Shown here piece after piece: positions 28,339 to 37,631 of a stretch of DNA of 64,000 bases. The notes below the pieces were generated by a model. It did no database searches, was not told the DNA's origin, and saw only the letters and a program-made list of their open reading frames with translations. The translations under genes and the position numbers were made by a program. Positions within the stretch are counted from its first letter, which is position 1, and each line of letters begins with the position of its first letter. The DNA is taken from assembly GCA_017963125.1 (NCBI GenBank), contig JAGCUA010000009.1, positions 186,001 through 250,000 on the forward strand. The letters are read 5' to 3'. This DNA is from a bacterium. Lineage in GTDB: Bacteria > UBP6 > UBA1177.

Positions 28339-30071
28339 AGAAATTTTTTGCACTTTTTCTTTCTTTTTCACTTTTGTTCAGCCTTCTCCCGCTGTTCGGT
28401 GAAGGCGATGTCGTAGAACTCAAGGTCTACAACTGGGAAGACTACATCTCTATCGATGACGGCAGCGGCGAAAGCGTTGATTTAATTAAGAAATTCGAAC
28501 AGCACTGCAAAGAGAAGTTCGGCCTTAACGTAAAAGTCAAATACTCCACTTTCGGAACGCTTGAAAATATGTACAACGAGCTCCAGCTCACCAAAACGAA
28601 GGCTGCAGACGGCTCATACACCTACGCTTACGACCTTGTATGCCCGTCCGACTACATGCTTCAGAAGATGATAATCGAAGGAATGGTCGAAAAATACGAC
28701 TACTCCATCGAAGAAGGAAAACTCGGCCACGTCAACGGCTACTACGACAACGCTTCGAAATTCATCGTCGATCTCTTCAAAAAATACGGCTGGCAGGATT
28801 ACGCGACCGTTTATATGTGGGGAACGATGGGTTATGTTTACAATCCGGCAGTTTTCGAGAAACTTCCCGGCTACAAAAAAGGTGACGAAACTCACTGGGA
28901 TTTCATCTGGAAAGAATACGCGAAGAACCTCGGAACGATCAAGGATTCGATACGTGACACATACGCTCTCGCACTCGGATACGTCTACAGAGACGAACTT
29001 ACCGAACTTGCAAAAAGCTACAAATCGGGATCGCTCACGAAAGAACAGTATGCCGACAAGATCGTCGCACTTTTCAACAGAGCTGACGAAGAATCGGTAA
29101 ACAAAGTCGAAGAAGCACTTTCAGTCCTCAAGGAAAACATCTACGGATTCGAAGTCGACAGCGGCAAGAAAGACATGGCTACCGGCAAGATCGCGATCAA
29201 CTTCGCATGGAGCGGCGATGCTGTTTACACTCTTGACACCGCTGACGAAGACGAAAACGGCGCAGAACTTTACTACGCAGTTCCCGAAGAAGGCAGCAAC
29301 ATCTGGTTCGACGGCTGGGTAATGCCCAAAGGCGCTAACGTTCCCCTTGCACAGGAGTTCATCAACTTCCTCGCACAGCCCGAAAACGCGAAAGCGAACA
29401 TGGATTACATCGGTTACACCAGCGCGATCGGCGGTGAGGAGATGTTTGAAAACTGCGTAGAGAACTACGGAACCTACATCATGGTTGAATGCGACGCTCC
29501 GAAAGAAGGCGAAAGCGAAAAGGCTGAAGAAAAACCTGCTGAAGGTGAAGAAAAAGCCGAAGCCGAAGGCGAAGAAGAGGAAGAAGAAGCAAAACCCTTC
29601 CTCGACAAAGAAAGCGGCAAATACTACTGCGACAAATATGTAGGAGAGCTCAGCGAAGAAGAACTCAACAAATTCAAAAACGCTGACGGCACCTACAACT
29701 TCCTCTACCCCGACTACGACAAGGACGACAACGTAACGGGAATGCACAAAGAAGAGAACGTCACCCTTTACAAGAACGACCTCAACTACTTCTTTGCGAA
29801 CAAAACGACCGACGCAGCTGAAGAAAAGAAAGATTTCACAGTCATCACCGACGTTATCGGCAGACAGTGCTCGGCACAGTATCCGACCGAAGACATCGTT
29901 TCACGCTGCGCAATCATGAAATATTTCGATGACACCGAAATGCGCCGCCTCAACGACATGTGGGACGAAGTCAAAGTCTCATCATCAGGCATGTCGATGG
30001 TAATTCCCGTCATCATCGTAGTTCTCACCTTCCTCGTTTTCATAGTCGTCGCGATTATGAAGAGAAGATAA
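28335..30071 (+). CDS. potD: Polyamine-binding protein with acidic insert and C-terminal membrane anchor
   Basis: Substrate-binding subunit (PotD-like). It has a signal peptide (residues 1-22, no lipobox cysteine), then the family start LKVYNWEDYI and the hallmark WSGDAVYTLD and NIWFDGWVMPKGA. At 578 residues it is far longer than the usual 350. The excess includes a Glu/Lys/Ala-rich stretch (about 391-423) and a C-terminal helix (about 555-575) followed by KRR, which would anchor it in the inner membrane instead of leaving it free in the periplasm. It is the last gene of the pot operon; two bases separate it from the convergent glycosyltransferase. Confidence 0.88.
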   Translation: MKKFFALFLSFSLLFSLLPLFGEGDVVELKVYNWEDYISIDDGSGESVDLIKKFEQHCKEKFGLNVKVKYSTFGTLENMYNELQLTKTKAADGSYTYAYDLVCPSDYMLQKMIIEGMVEKYDYSIEEGKLGHVNGYYDNASKFIVDLFKKYGWQDYATVYMWGTMGYVYNPAVFEKLPGYKKGDETHWDFIWKEYAKNLGTIKDSIRDTYALALGYVYRDELTELAKSYKSGSLTKEQYADKIVALFNRADEESVNKVEEALSVLKENIYGFEVDSGKKDMATGKIAINFAWSGDAVYTLDTADEDENGAELYYAVPEEGSNIWFDGWVMPKGANVPLAQEFINFLAQPENAKANMDYIGYTSAIGGEEMFENCVENYGTYIMVECDAPKEGESEKAEEKPAEGEEKAEAEGEEEEEEAKPFLDKESGKYYCDKYVGELSEEELNKFKNADGTYNFLYPDYDKDDNVTGMHKEENVTLYKNDLNYFFANKTTDAAEEKKDFTVITDVIGRQCSAQYPTEDIVSRCAIMKYFDDTEMRRLNDMWDEVKVSSSGMSMVIPVIIVVLTFLVFIVVAIMKRR

Positions 30072-30073
30072 AA

Positions 30074-30793
30074 TCAGTCCTTTTTGATTCTGATATTCCA
30101 GAAAAGATAAGCCAAGTTCGAGAGGACTTTCGGAACTCTTTTGATCAAATTTATTGAGGGAGCGCGTTTTTCATCGAGAGAAACGGGAACTTCGGCGATT
30201 TTTATGCCGGCGCGCTCGGCACGGATGACGAATTCGCTTGCAAAAATGTCTTTGCCGACAAGGCATTTGTCCATAACCGGCATGAGCGGCTCTTTGACGA
30301 AGGCCTTAACGCCGTGAGTGTCGGTTCCTTTGAGCCCGAGAAGGATCTTGAGCATCATATTCAAAATGAATGTCGCGAACCTGCGCCCGAGAGGTCTCTG
30401 GTCGTTGGCACCTTTTGCCCTTTTCGAGCCGACAACCATTTCTGCCCCGCCCTCTTTAAAAATTTTGAGTGCGTCCCTGTAAAACTCCGGCAAACACAAA
30501 TCTATCTCGTCGCAGACAACGATCTCCCCTTTAGCGCGGCGTATCCCGGCCTGAAGCGCAAGACCGTAGTCAGGTTCAGGATGGTGAAAAATCGTGACAA
30601 AAGAATCGTGTTTCGAAAGTTCTTCCCCTTTTACCAAAGTATTGTCTTTACTTCCGTTTTCGGCAAGAATCAGCTCAAAATCGAAATCGTCGGAAAATTC
30701 GGAAAGAGTTTTCTTGAGATTTTCAACAGCCGACTCCAGAATTTGTTCTTCGTTGTAAACCGGAATTACGATCGAAACCAGTTTTTTCGACAT
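30074..30793 (-). CDS. Family 2 glycosyltransferase (DPM1-like)
   Basis: A 239-residue GT-A fold enzyme. VSIVIPVYNEE (6-16) and LAENGSKDNT mark the nucleotide-sugar site; CDEIDL stands at the usual DxD metal position. It lacks the C-terminal membrane helices seen in many polyprenyl-phosphate transferases. The donor and acceptor are unknown; the dolichyl-phosphate mannose synthase-like group is the closest general match. A strong AGGAGGTTG site precedes the ATG. Confidence 0.82.
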   Translation of the reverse strand: MSKKLVSIVIPVYNEEQILESAVENLKKTLSEFSDDFDFELILAENGSKDNTLVKGEELSKHDSFVTIFHHPEPDYGLALQAGIRRAKGEIVVCDEIDLCLPEFYRDALKIFKEGGAEMVVGSKRAKGANDQRPLGRRFATFILNMMLKILLGLKGTDTHGVKAFVKEPLMPVMDKCLVGKDIFASEFVIRAERAGIKIAEVPVSLDEKRAPSINLIKRVPKVLSNLAYLFWNIRIKKD

Positions 30794-30823
30794 TTTTCAA
30801 CCTCCTGAAAAACATACCGCGGC

Positions 30824-30851
30824 AATATATTTTACCTCTCGAAAGAGTCAA
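30824..30851 (-). promoter_or_regulatory. Sigma70-like promoter of the glycosyltransferase gene
   Basis: On the minus strand TTGACT (30846-30851), a 16-base spacer and TATATT (30824-30829) lie just upstream of the AGGAGG site and ATG at 30793. Both boxes are one base from consensus. Confidence 0.6.
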
Positions 30852-31002
30852 CTTTTAACGGCTGATTCTGCAATAGGAAATTTTGCGAGACACCTTAAAT
30901 TTATACAAATATTCTAAGACAATCATTTTTTAAAGCTCAAAAAATCAGCTTTTATCTGTTTTCCATCTAAGCTATCCGGCAGTTGGCGAAATTTGAGAAA
31001 AA

Positions 31003-31047
31003 TTACTATAGTAAATTTTTGTTTACTTTTTATATTTTTTATAGTAA
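31003..31047. promoter_or_regulatory. Candidate TetR operator
   Basis: TTACTATAGTAA at 31003-31014 is a perfect 12-bp palindrome. A second inverted pair, TTACT...AGTAA with a 15-base gap, spans 31023-31047. Both lie about 100-140 bases upstream of the TetR gene in a 349-base divergent spacer (30794-31142) that otherwise holds only the glycosyltransferase promoter. TetR regulators commonly bind such sites near their own genes. Confidence 0.5.
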
Positions 31048-31142
31048 TCAGGATTTCGCATAATTTATTGTTCTTTTCAAAAAGAATTTTCGGCTATCTT
31101 AATATTTAATGTGCTTTAGTTTTTTTAACAACGGAGGAAACG

Positions 31143-31679
31143 ATGAAAGAAAGCATTAAAAACAGAATTATTGAAAAGGCAAGAGACCTTCTTTTCAGAT
31201 CTTCGGAAGAAGACATCACGATGAATCTCATCGCAAAAGAACTTGGTATCACTGCACCGACGCTTTACCACTATTTTAAAGGCAAAGACGAACTCATCGC
31301 AGCTGCTCAGGCACTGGTAACGACTGAAATCAACGCGATCATTTCTCTTAAATTCCCGCCTTCAATTCCGGCAGAAATGAAAATTTTGACGACTACCGGT
31401 CAGATTGCCGAGTACTTCATGAAAACAGACGTTCCCCCTTTCTATCTTATCGAAGATCCGAAAGACAGACCTGTTCTTCTTAAAGAGTTCAGAGAAAAAT
31501 TCGCAGTTATGTTTGATGCTTATGTAAAGACAAGAAAAGGTTTCAAACTTTCTTCTCAGCACGCTATGTACCGCTATCTCGCACTCATGGCTGCAGATAT
31601 TCTCAACTGCAAAAGCAACGGTTCAAAACTTCCTGAAGATTTCGCAGAAATTATTTTCGGAATAGTTTTCAACAGCTAA
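31143..31679 (+). CDS. TetR-family transcriptional regulator
   Basis: A 178-residue regulator. The N-terminal helix-turn-helix (about 20-55) has the family pattern ITMNLIAKELGITAPTLYHYF followed by KGKDEL. The C-terminal ligand-binding half is not assignable to a subgroup. A GGAGGAAACG site precedes the ATG. Likely autoregulated through the upstream palindromes; it may also control the divergent glycosyltransferase. Its stop is one base from the convergent lipoprotein gene. Confidence 0.9.
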   Translation: MKESIKNRIIEKARDLLFRSSEEDITMNLIAKELGITAPTLYHYFKGKDELIAAAQALVTTEINAIISLKFPPSIPAEMKILTTTGQIAEYFMKTDVPPFYLIEDPKDRPVLLKEFREKFAVMFDAYVKTRKGFKLSSQHAMYRYLALMAADILNCKSNGSKLPEDFAEIIFGIVFNS

Positions 31680-31680
31680 A

Positions 31681-32499
31681 TTATCTTAATCCGCCTAAGA
31701 TTTTCCAATTCCCGTCATCTGCTTTTTTCAGAGAAATAACTTCCTGCTGATTTTCTAATTTTTCTGAAATCCCGCCTTCTTTCGTTTTGAAAGCAAGATC
31801 AAAATACTGCATGACTTCGGCATTGGTTTCGTCAGTAGAGAGCGAGAGAAGTTTTCTCCCTTTAAGAGCGTAATTTATTTCGGAAAACACTTCCGAATTC
31901 TGTCTGAAATCCGACAAAAGTTCGTCTCTTGATGCAAAGTCGGCGTGAATAACACTTTCAAAAAGCGGATAATCGTTGTTTGAAAGTGCGGTTTTTCTTG
32001 TATCGAGCGGATAAAAAATGTCGTGAACAAGCTGCGGGGCGATCTTTCTTCCGCTATCCTTAAGTTCTTCGATGTTATCTATTTTCCAGCCTATCTTCTT
32101 CTCCTTCAGCATCGTTACTTTTTCAAGTCTGCCAAGAAGCATCGCGGCGGCCGGATCTTCCGTAGTTTTGAACGAAAGATCAAAATCTATCAGCGCTGAA
32201 GCCTTTTTTGTAAGGGGATTGTAAGAAGTGAATTTTATTGAATTTATCGTGTATTCATATTCAGTGAAATAAAAATGCCGGTACTTAAGCTGATCCAGAT
32301 ATTCCTTTCTGTTCGGGAAATCGTCGGTAAGAAGCAGAGCGAGTTTGTTCGTCAGTCCTTTATTTGCAAGATCTTCTCTGATTTCAAGGATCTTCAGGGC
32401 ATCCTTCTGCTCGCTTTCAGGCATGGAGCAGCCGGAAAAAACGAAAACAGACAATAATATGACAAAGGATAGAATATTGATTTTATTTATTGTTTTCAT
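31681..32499 (-). CDS. Lipoprotein with two NTF2/SnoaL-like repeats
   Basis: A 272-residue predicted lipoprotein with lipobox VFSGC (C24). The mature part shows two similar halves, each with a DALK/TALSN-type helix start, a phrase on falling-below length (LTDDFPNRKEYL; IHADFASRDELL) and a beta-rich ending (ALIDFDLSFKT; VMQYFDLAFKT), suggesting tandem NTF2-like domains. No function is known. It overlaps the bamD-like gene by 17 bases and is the last gene of the Bat operon run. Confidence 0.72.
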   Translation of the reverse strand: MKTINKINILSFVILLSVFVFSGCSMPESEQKDALKILEIREDLANKGLTNKLALLLTDDFPNRKEYLDQLKYRHFYFTEYEYTINSIKFTSYNPLTKKASALIDFDLSFKTTEDPAAAMLLGRLEKVTMLKEKKIGWKIDNIEELKDSGRKIAPQLVHDIFYPLDTRKTALSNNDYPLFESVIHADFASRDELLSDFRQNSEVFSEINYALKGRKLLSLSTDETNAEVMQYFDLAFKTKEGGISEKLENQQEVISLKKADDGNWKILGGLR

Positions 32500-33274
32500 C
32501 CGTTGCCTCTTCCGTTCCGGTCGTTTCTTTTTCTGCCTCTTCTTCGCTGTTTTCTTTCTTTTCTTCGTTGGTTTCTATTTTGAAATACTCCTCTTTTGAT
32601 TTCGGAGGACATTTTTTATTCAGTTCTCCGATTCTTTTCAGATTTTTGTCGGTCGTGACTTTGAAGTTGTTTTCGATGTGCTGAAGCCTTAAGAATACGC
32701 CTGCACATTTCTTTCTTTTCGCATAAAACTCGGCGACTCTCAGATCCTTTTCAATGAGTATCAATTCAGCTTCCTCAAGTTTTTTCTTTCCTTCTTCAAT
32801 GTTCTTGTCTTCCGGATACTTTTCAAGGTATTCCCTGTAAAGCACAACAGCCTTTTCAACTACCGAAATATCGCGTTCGGCAGGATTCGGCAGAACGAAA
32901 AAGTCAGAAGGTTTCTGCGCAAGATAGCTGTGAGCCTTGTAAAGCAGCGCCTCCGGTGCCGATTCGTGGTTGGGATGACGTTTCAGAAATGTATCAAAAA
33001 CCGTTATTGCCGACATATACTCTTCTTTTTTATAGTAAGTCTTGCCGAGAGCGACAGTCGCGAAAGGTTCGTATTTACTGTAACTGAAGTCTGAAATAAC
33101 TTTCATAAAACGGTTTTCCGCATTGCTTAAATCTCCTTTTTCGAGATAAAACAAACCTTCCTGATATATTTTGTCGGCGTCAGATTCTGTACTTTTTATA
33201 ACCGGAGTCTTGCTGCACGAAAAAATAAGCAGAACATTCGCCAGAACAATAAAAAACGATATTTTTTTCATCAT
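32483..33274 (-). CDS. bamD: BamD/YfiO-like outer-membrane assembly lipoprotein
   Basis: A lipoprotein with the lipobox IFSC (C20) and BamD-type TPR repeats: IYQEGLFYLEKGDLSNAENRF, VALGKTYYKKEEYMSAITVFDTFLKRHPNH and VVLYREYLEKYPEDKN. BamD is part of the complex that inserts beta-barrel proteins in the outer membrane. The tail (about 230-263) is very rich in Glu/Thr. The ATG at 33274 is chosen because it overlaps the batE stop (ATGA) and begins the signal peptide; the longer frame upstream is an artefact of batE. Confidence 0.83.
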   Translation of the reverse strand: MMKKISFFIVLANVLLIFSCSKTPVIKSTESDADKIYQEGLFYLEKGDLSNAENRFMKVISDFSYSKYEPFATVALGKTYYKKEEYMSAITVFDTFLKRHPNHESAPEALLYKAHSYLAQKPSDFFVLPNPAERDISVVEKAVVLYREYLEKYPEDKNIEEGKKKLEEAELILIEKDLRVAEFYAKRKKCAGVFLRLQHIENNFKVTTDKNLKRIGELNKKCPPKSKEEYFKIETNEEKKENSEEEAEKETTGTEEATDENNK

Positions 33275-33981
33275 AAAGTCCCTCTCTTGACTGCGCGGAT
33301 CGAGCCGAGTTCGACCCAGCCTTCGACATTGTCCTGAAAACCTTTTACCTTGTACCATGAGCCGCTTGACGAAACGACGTTTATTATCTCTCCTTCCCTG
33401 ATTTTTCCTATTTCTTTGAGCGACGAGTCGGGGCCGCTTCTGAGAACTTCGCCTTTTATCGCAACTGCCCAGTTTTCTTTAAGATTTTCGTTGTAATTCA
33501 AGTAGTACAAAGTTGCGCTGACACACATGACGAGAAAAACAGGAAGCAGTATTATCTTCAGCCGCCAGTCGCTTCCCAAACAGAGGAGCGTAAGGATCGC
33601 GGCAAATGCATAAAACGAAATAAAAAACAAAATCAAAAGCCAGTCGAGTGCGAAAACAGGAGTCGTTAAAGCTTTCGGAATCGAAATTTCCAGATCTTTC
33701 GCAACGATGTCGAGGTTGTTTTTCGCCTCGGGAAAATCGGGTGCATTCTGGAGAGCCTGCAGGTAAAAATAGAGAGCCTCCCCTTTTCTGCCCAAAGCTT
33801 CGGAAGTTACGCCCAGATTGTAGGAATAAAGCGGATCCCATTTGTTGTTTTCGGAAAATTTCGAGTAAAAAGCATTGTATGCGCCGGTATAATCCTTCTT
33901 TATGTAAAGCGAAAATCCGTCATCTGCAGAGAGCGAAACCGAGAAAAGAAGCGCGAAAATTAAAATTATTTTCTTCATCAT
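33271..33981 (-). CDS. batE: BatE-like TPR/SH3 membrane protein
   Basis: A 236-residue protein with signal peptide (1-18), TPR repeats (about 20-95, DPLYSYNLGVTSEALGRKGE), two membrane helices (about 112-135 and 141-160) and a C-terminal bacterial SH3 domain (AIKGEVLRSGPDSSLKEIG ... GWVELGSIR). This order matches BatE of the aerotolerance (Bat) operon. It overlaps batD by four bases upstream and bamD by four downstream. Confidence 0.82.
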   Translation of the reverse strand: MMKKIILIFALLFSVSLSADDGFSLYIKKDYTGAYNAFYSKFSENNKWDPLYSYNLGVTSEALGRKGEALYFYLQALQNAPDFPEAKNNLDIVAKDLEISIPKALTTPVFALDWLLILFFISFYAFAAILTLLCLGSDWRLKIILLPVFLVMCVSATLYYLNYNENLKENWAVAIKGEVLRSGPDSSLKEIGKIREGEIINVVSSSGSWYKVKGFQDNVEGWVELGSIRAVKRGTL

Positions 33982-35753
33982 TTTGCAAAACCTCTCGGAT
34001 CAAGCAGTTTTATAGCGTCCTCTTTCAAAGACGAAATGTCGGCACCTGTGATACCGGAATATGATATTTCTTCTATGGTCCTGATAAAATCAGTTATTCT
34101 GTCAGTCTTTTCGCCGTATTTCTGCTTCAGCGAATTGATACGCTCACCTTTGATCTTTATGCCGTAAAGGTCTTCCAATGCATCGTAAAAATCGTTAAGA
34201 AGCTCGGTAGAATTTTTTGCGTTTACGATTTTATTTTTCCACTTATTCATTTTCGCGCCTGTTGAAAGAGCTCTGTAGGATCTCATTTTGACTTTTATTC
34301 TTATAATAAATGCCGCAAGCACGATCGCAAACGGAATGAGTATCGCGAGCCTGAACCATGTTTTTTCGGTCAGAGGGCTGATCTCATACTTTTTGACATT
34401 TGCCGGAAGTTCCTTCAGAAGCTCAAAGGAAACGGCTTCCTTTTCCTCTGCTGAGTTGTCTTCGACACCGCTTGTTTCTCTGACATCCACTTTGACTTCG
34501 GCAAGGTCTGGAGTGCGCCAGCCGTTATCCCTGCTGAAAAAATCGAAAGCTTTAACTTTTATCGAAGTCCAGCCTTTTTTCAAACCTTTGACCATAAATT
34601 TGTAGGTTTTTGTTCCGCAGTAGCCTTTCGGAGTGACTGAAACAGAAGATGTTATTTCCGGAGAGAATATTTTGAGATTCGGATTGCTTTCGAGTGCTAT
34701 TTCCGCATCCTGGAAGTTCCCGCAGCCTCTGATTGAAAAAGTCAGTGTTTCCAACATATTATCCTTGTCAAGTGTAAGACTTTCCTTATCAGCTGAAACC
34801 TGAAAATCACCGAAAATGCCGTTTTTATGCTCCTCTTTTCCTGGCATCGGCTTGAGCGGAACTTTCACACCGACAGAAGAAATCGTCGCTTTTCTTGTTG
34901 AGAAAAAGGATCCCGTGATGACATCCATTATCATCTGTGTTCCTTCAATAAAATCCGTTGTGCCGTCAGGGATCAGAATGTAGGTCTTTATCGGCGCATA
35001 GTCATAAACCTTGCCGTCAATGCTTAACCGCTTGAAATTAAGCCTGGTTTCCGCCTTTTCGTCTTTCCAGCAGTTCTCGAAAACGGGAAGTTTGTAGAAA
35101 TTGACGTCGCTTATCGAATTCGGCTTTACAAAAAGGTAGTAACTTACACTGAGCGGCTCTCCCACATAGAGATCGTTCGCCGGATTTACAATGGTTCTGA
35201 TAAAATAATCAGGCGTTTTCTTTTCCCATTCACTTAAAGGCGACATCAGCGAACTTGCACGTTTTTCGTAATAATTTTCGTTATTCTGCTCATCAGTCTG
35301 AGTGTTTTGGTCAGCATTTGCATTCCCCGAAACATTTCCATTTCCGCTTCCGCCTGCACTGCCGCCGCCCTGCCCTGTCACAGTTATCGTGACTTTGTTC
35401 GACTTTATCGTTTTCCCTTTTACTTTGAGTGCTGCCGGACCAATTTCAAAAACACCGGCTTTTTCGGCACGCAGAGCATAAGAATAAGTTATCGAGCTTT
35501 TTTTCTCGAACTTTCCGTTGATTATGCTGATCGAATTCGACTGCGACTGCGAACGGTTTTCGACCGTAAAATTGGCAAAATCCGGTTCTTCGATCGAATC
35601 AAACGAGCCTTCCGCCGTGAGAACGAAGCCGAAAAGAGCATCCGTCTGAACGATTTCGCTGTCGGTAGAAAGTGTGATCGACTGTGAAAAAGCGAAAAAC
35701 GGCAACAAAATCAATGCCGTAAAAACCAGTTTTTTTATAATAAAATTACTCAA
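33978..35753 (-). CDS. batD: BatD-like exported membrane protein
   Basis: A 591-residue protein with signal peptide, BatD oxygen-tolerance beta domains (QSITLSTDSEIVQTDALFGF; SNSISIINGKFEKKSSITYS), a Gly/Asn-rich linker (about 130-155) and one membrane helix near residue 475 before a cytosolic helical tail. The TTG at 35753 is preferred because it follows GAGGG and starts the signal peptide; an in-frame TTG at 35774 would add seven residues. Between batC and batE in the conserved order. Confidence 0.83.
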   Translation of the reverse strand: MSNFIIKKLVFTALILLPFFAFSQSITLSTDSEIVQTDALFGFVLTAEGSFDSIEEPDFANFTVENRSQSQSNSISIINGKFEKKSSITYSYALRAEKAGVFEIGPAALKVKGKTIKSNKVTITVTGQGGGSAGGSGNGNVSGNANADQNTQTDEQNNENYYEKRASSLMSPLSEWEKKTPDYFIRTIVNPANDLYVGEPLSVSYYLFVKPNSISDVNFYKLPVFENCWKDEKAETRLNFKRLSIDGKVYDYAPIKTYILIPDGTTDFIEGTQMIMDVITGSFFSTRKATISSVGVKVPLKPMPGKEEHKNGIFGDFQVSADKESLTLDKDNMLETLTFSIRGCGNFQDAEIALESNPNLKIFSPEITSSVSVTPKGYCGTKTYKFMVKGLKKGWTSIKVKAFDFFSRDNGWRTPDLAEVKVDVRETSGVEDNSAEEKEAVSFELLKELPANVKKYEISPLTEKTWFRLAILIPFAIVLAAFIIRIKVKMRSYRALSTGAKMNKWKNKIVNAKNSTELLNDFYDALEDLYGIKIKGERINSLKQKYGEKTDRITDFIRTIEEISYSGITGADISSLKEDAIKLLDPRGFAK

Positions 35754-35767
35754 TTTTCCCTCAAAAA

Positions 35768-36658
35768 TCACCAAGTCTGATCACTATCCGACTTTTGCTC
35801 CTTCTTTAGCATGAAAGGAGATATTTGCAAATTTTTCCGCTGTTTGAACTGCTTCAGAACAGAGCTTTCTTTCGGTTTCTCCTCGTTTTGCTGCTCGTCA
35901 TCCTGTTCTTCGGCTTCTGCAGTTGAGCTCTGGTTTTCCTCCTCGTCCTGAGTTTCATTATCTTCGTCGTTCATGCCGGAATTCTGCTCGTCATCGTTTC
36001 CTTCGCCGTTTTCATCATTTTGTTCAGCAGACTCTTGATTTTGTTCATCTTTCTGTTCATTGTCAGGATTTTCATTTTGTTCTTTTTCGTCCTGTTTTTC
36101 CTGATTTTGATCTTTATTCTCCTGATCCTGCTGTTCCTGATCCTGATCTTTATTCTCTTGATCCTGCTGATCCTGGTTTTCCTGCTGCTGTTTCTGCTGT
36201 TCTTCCTGCTCTTTCTGCTGCGCGATAATTCTTCTAACAATTTCAAGGTTTTCGGCAGACTCCTTACTCGGTTCCTCTTCGAGCGACTTCATGTAGAATT
36301 TTTCAGCATCCTGATATTTTCCGAGCCCTGCAAACGAGTTTCCCATGTTGTGGAATATTTTCGAGCGGAGATTTTCAGTCGTTTTTCCTGTTTCGAGCGA
36401 CTTCTGGTATGCGTTCAAAGCCTCTTCAAATTTCTGCTGGCTCTGCAGAGCATTTCCCAAGTCGTAATATGCTTCTGCGTTGTTCTCAAGCCGTTTCGCC
36501 GCTTTTGAGAACTCGTTTTCGGCTTCAGCCATCTCGCCTACGGCATATTTTTTTCTCCCTTCACGGCTTTCGGGCGCCTCTTTTTCAAAAAGAGAAAATG
36601 CCTGTAAAAACAATGGCATAAGCACAAAAATCAATAGAAACGAGAACCTATTTTTCAT
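35768..36658 (-). CDS. batC: BatC-like TPR protein with Gln/Glu/Asn-rich tail
   Basis: A 296-residue protein: signal peptide (1-21), three TPR repeats (about 35-140: AYYDLGNALQSQQKFEEALN; FHNMGNSFAGLGKYQDAEKF), then about 120 residues almost entirely Q, E, D and N. The low-complexity tail includes repeated QDQENKDQ units. BatC proteins of other species also have such tails. The ATG at 36658 follows a GGGGAGG site; it overlaps batB by 11 bases. Confidence 0.82.
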   Translation of the reverse strand: MKNRFSFLLIFVLMPLFLQAFSLFEKEAPESREGRKKYAVGEMAEAENEFSKAAKRLENNAEAYYDLGNALQSQQKFEEALNAYQKSLETGKTTENLRSKIFHNMGNSFAGLGKYQDAEKFYMKSLEEEPSKESAENLEIVRRIIAQQKEQEEQQKQQQENQDQQDQENKDQDQEQQDQENKDQNQEKQDEKEQNENPDNEQKDEQNQESAEQNDENGEGNDDEQNSGMNDEDNETQDEEENQSSTAEAEEQDDEQQNEEKPKESSVLKQFKQRKNLQISPFMLKKEQKSDSDQTW

Positions 36659-37631
36659 ATTTGCCTCCCCGTCCCGCAAAAGAGAGAAGATAATAGACAA
36701 AAAATGCGATAAGTCCGAAGAAAAGCGGGATCTGGAAGCGTTCTTTGTAGATATTCACGATCCTGTTTTCGCCGCGCGAACTCTTTTTGAAATTTTTTAT
36801 GTAAGAACTCAGAGTATCTCCTTTTTTGATTTCGACCGCTCCTAAAACAGAGATGCACTTGTCGAAGAAACCTTTATCGATTTTTGAGATAACTGTCTGA
36901 TTTCTCTTGTCTTTCAGATAGCTGTCGCCGATTTTGACAGGAGCGCCGTCCTCTGTTCCGAGCGGAAGAAGCGCGAGATGGATATTCTCTTTTTCAACGA
37001 GTTCCTTCATTTTGCCGAAATCGAGCGACGGATCTTCACCGTCAGAAATTATGATTATCATTTTGTCCGAAGTTTCGGGCGAGGATTTCAAAGTGTCTGC
37101 TGCAAGTTCCATCGCAGTTCCAAGCGCGGTCCCCTGACGCTCGATCATTCCCGGTTCGAGCACCGAAACGACAGTCTGCAGCGTTTCGTAGTCGTCCGTG
37201 AGCGGCAGTTGCAGGAAAGCGGCTCCGGCAAAAGGAATTATCGCGACGCGGTCGCCTCCGAGCGAATTCAGAACATCGATAAGCATCATCTTTCCTTTTT
37301 CAAAACGCGGTCCGTTCTCGTCCTCGGCGAACATACTGAGGCTCACGTCAAAAACGACGGCTATATCGATACCGGTGGAATTCGTGTTTATCTCTTCTCC
37401 TCCCGTCATCGGCCGCGCCGCCGCAACTGTAAAAAGCGAAAGAGCCGTAAACATAAGGATCCGTTTCAAGACAAGATTTTTACTTCCTGCAACAACTGCT
37501 TTCTTCAGCTGTGATTTTGCGAAAAACTTTTTGAAATCATTGCGTTTTTTTGTGCAGTAGACGATCCAGAAAACAAGAAGCGGGATCCACACGACAGCGG
37601 AAAGAAGTATTCTCCAGTCATAGAACCTCAT
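36648..37631 (-). CDS. batB: BatB-like VWA-domain membrane protein
   Basis: A 327-residue inner-membrane protein: helices near 8-26 and 58-72, a von Willebrand factor A domain (about 85-270) with complete MIDAS elements (DVSLSMFAED, TALGTA, IISDGED), and a C-terminal helix (300-318). Bat VWA proteins form a large inner-membrane complex linked to stress tolerance; the exact activity is unsettled. Overlaps batA by four bases. Confidence 0.88.
   Translation of the reverse strand: MRFYDWRILLSAVVWIPLLVFWIVYCTKKRNDFKKFFAKSQLKKAVVAGSKNLVLKRILMFTALSLFTVAAARPMTGGEEINTNSTGIDIAVVFDVSLSMFAEDENGPRFEKGKMMLIDVLNSLGGDRVAIIPFAGAAFLQLPLTDDYETLQTVVSVLEPGMIERQGTALGTAMELAADTLKSSPETSDKMIIIISDGEDPSLDFGKMKELVEKENIHLALLPLGTEDGAPVKIGDSYLKDKRNQTVISKIDKGFFDKCISVLGAVEIKKGDTLSSYIKNFKKSSRGENRIVNIYKERFQIPLFFGLIAFFVYYLLSFAGRGGKYEK

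Noticed and set aside
29121..29747. Minus-strand frame of 208 codons opposite potD
   Set aside because: Phe/Val-rich mirror of the acidic coding region of potD.
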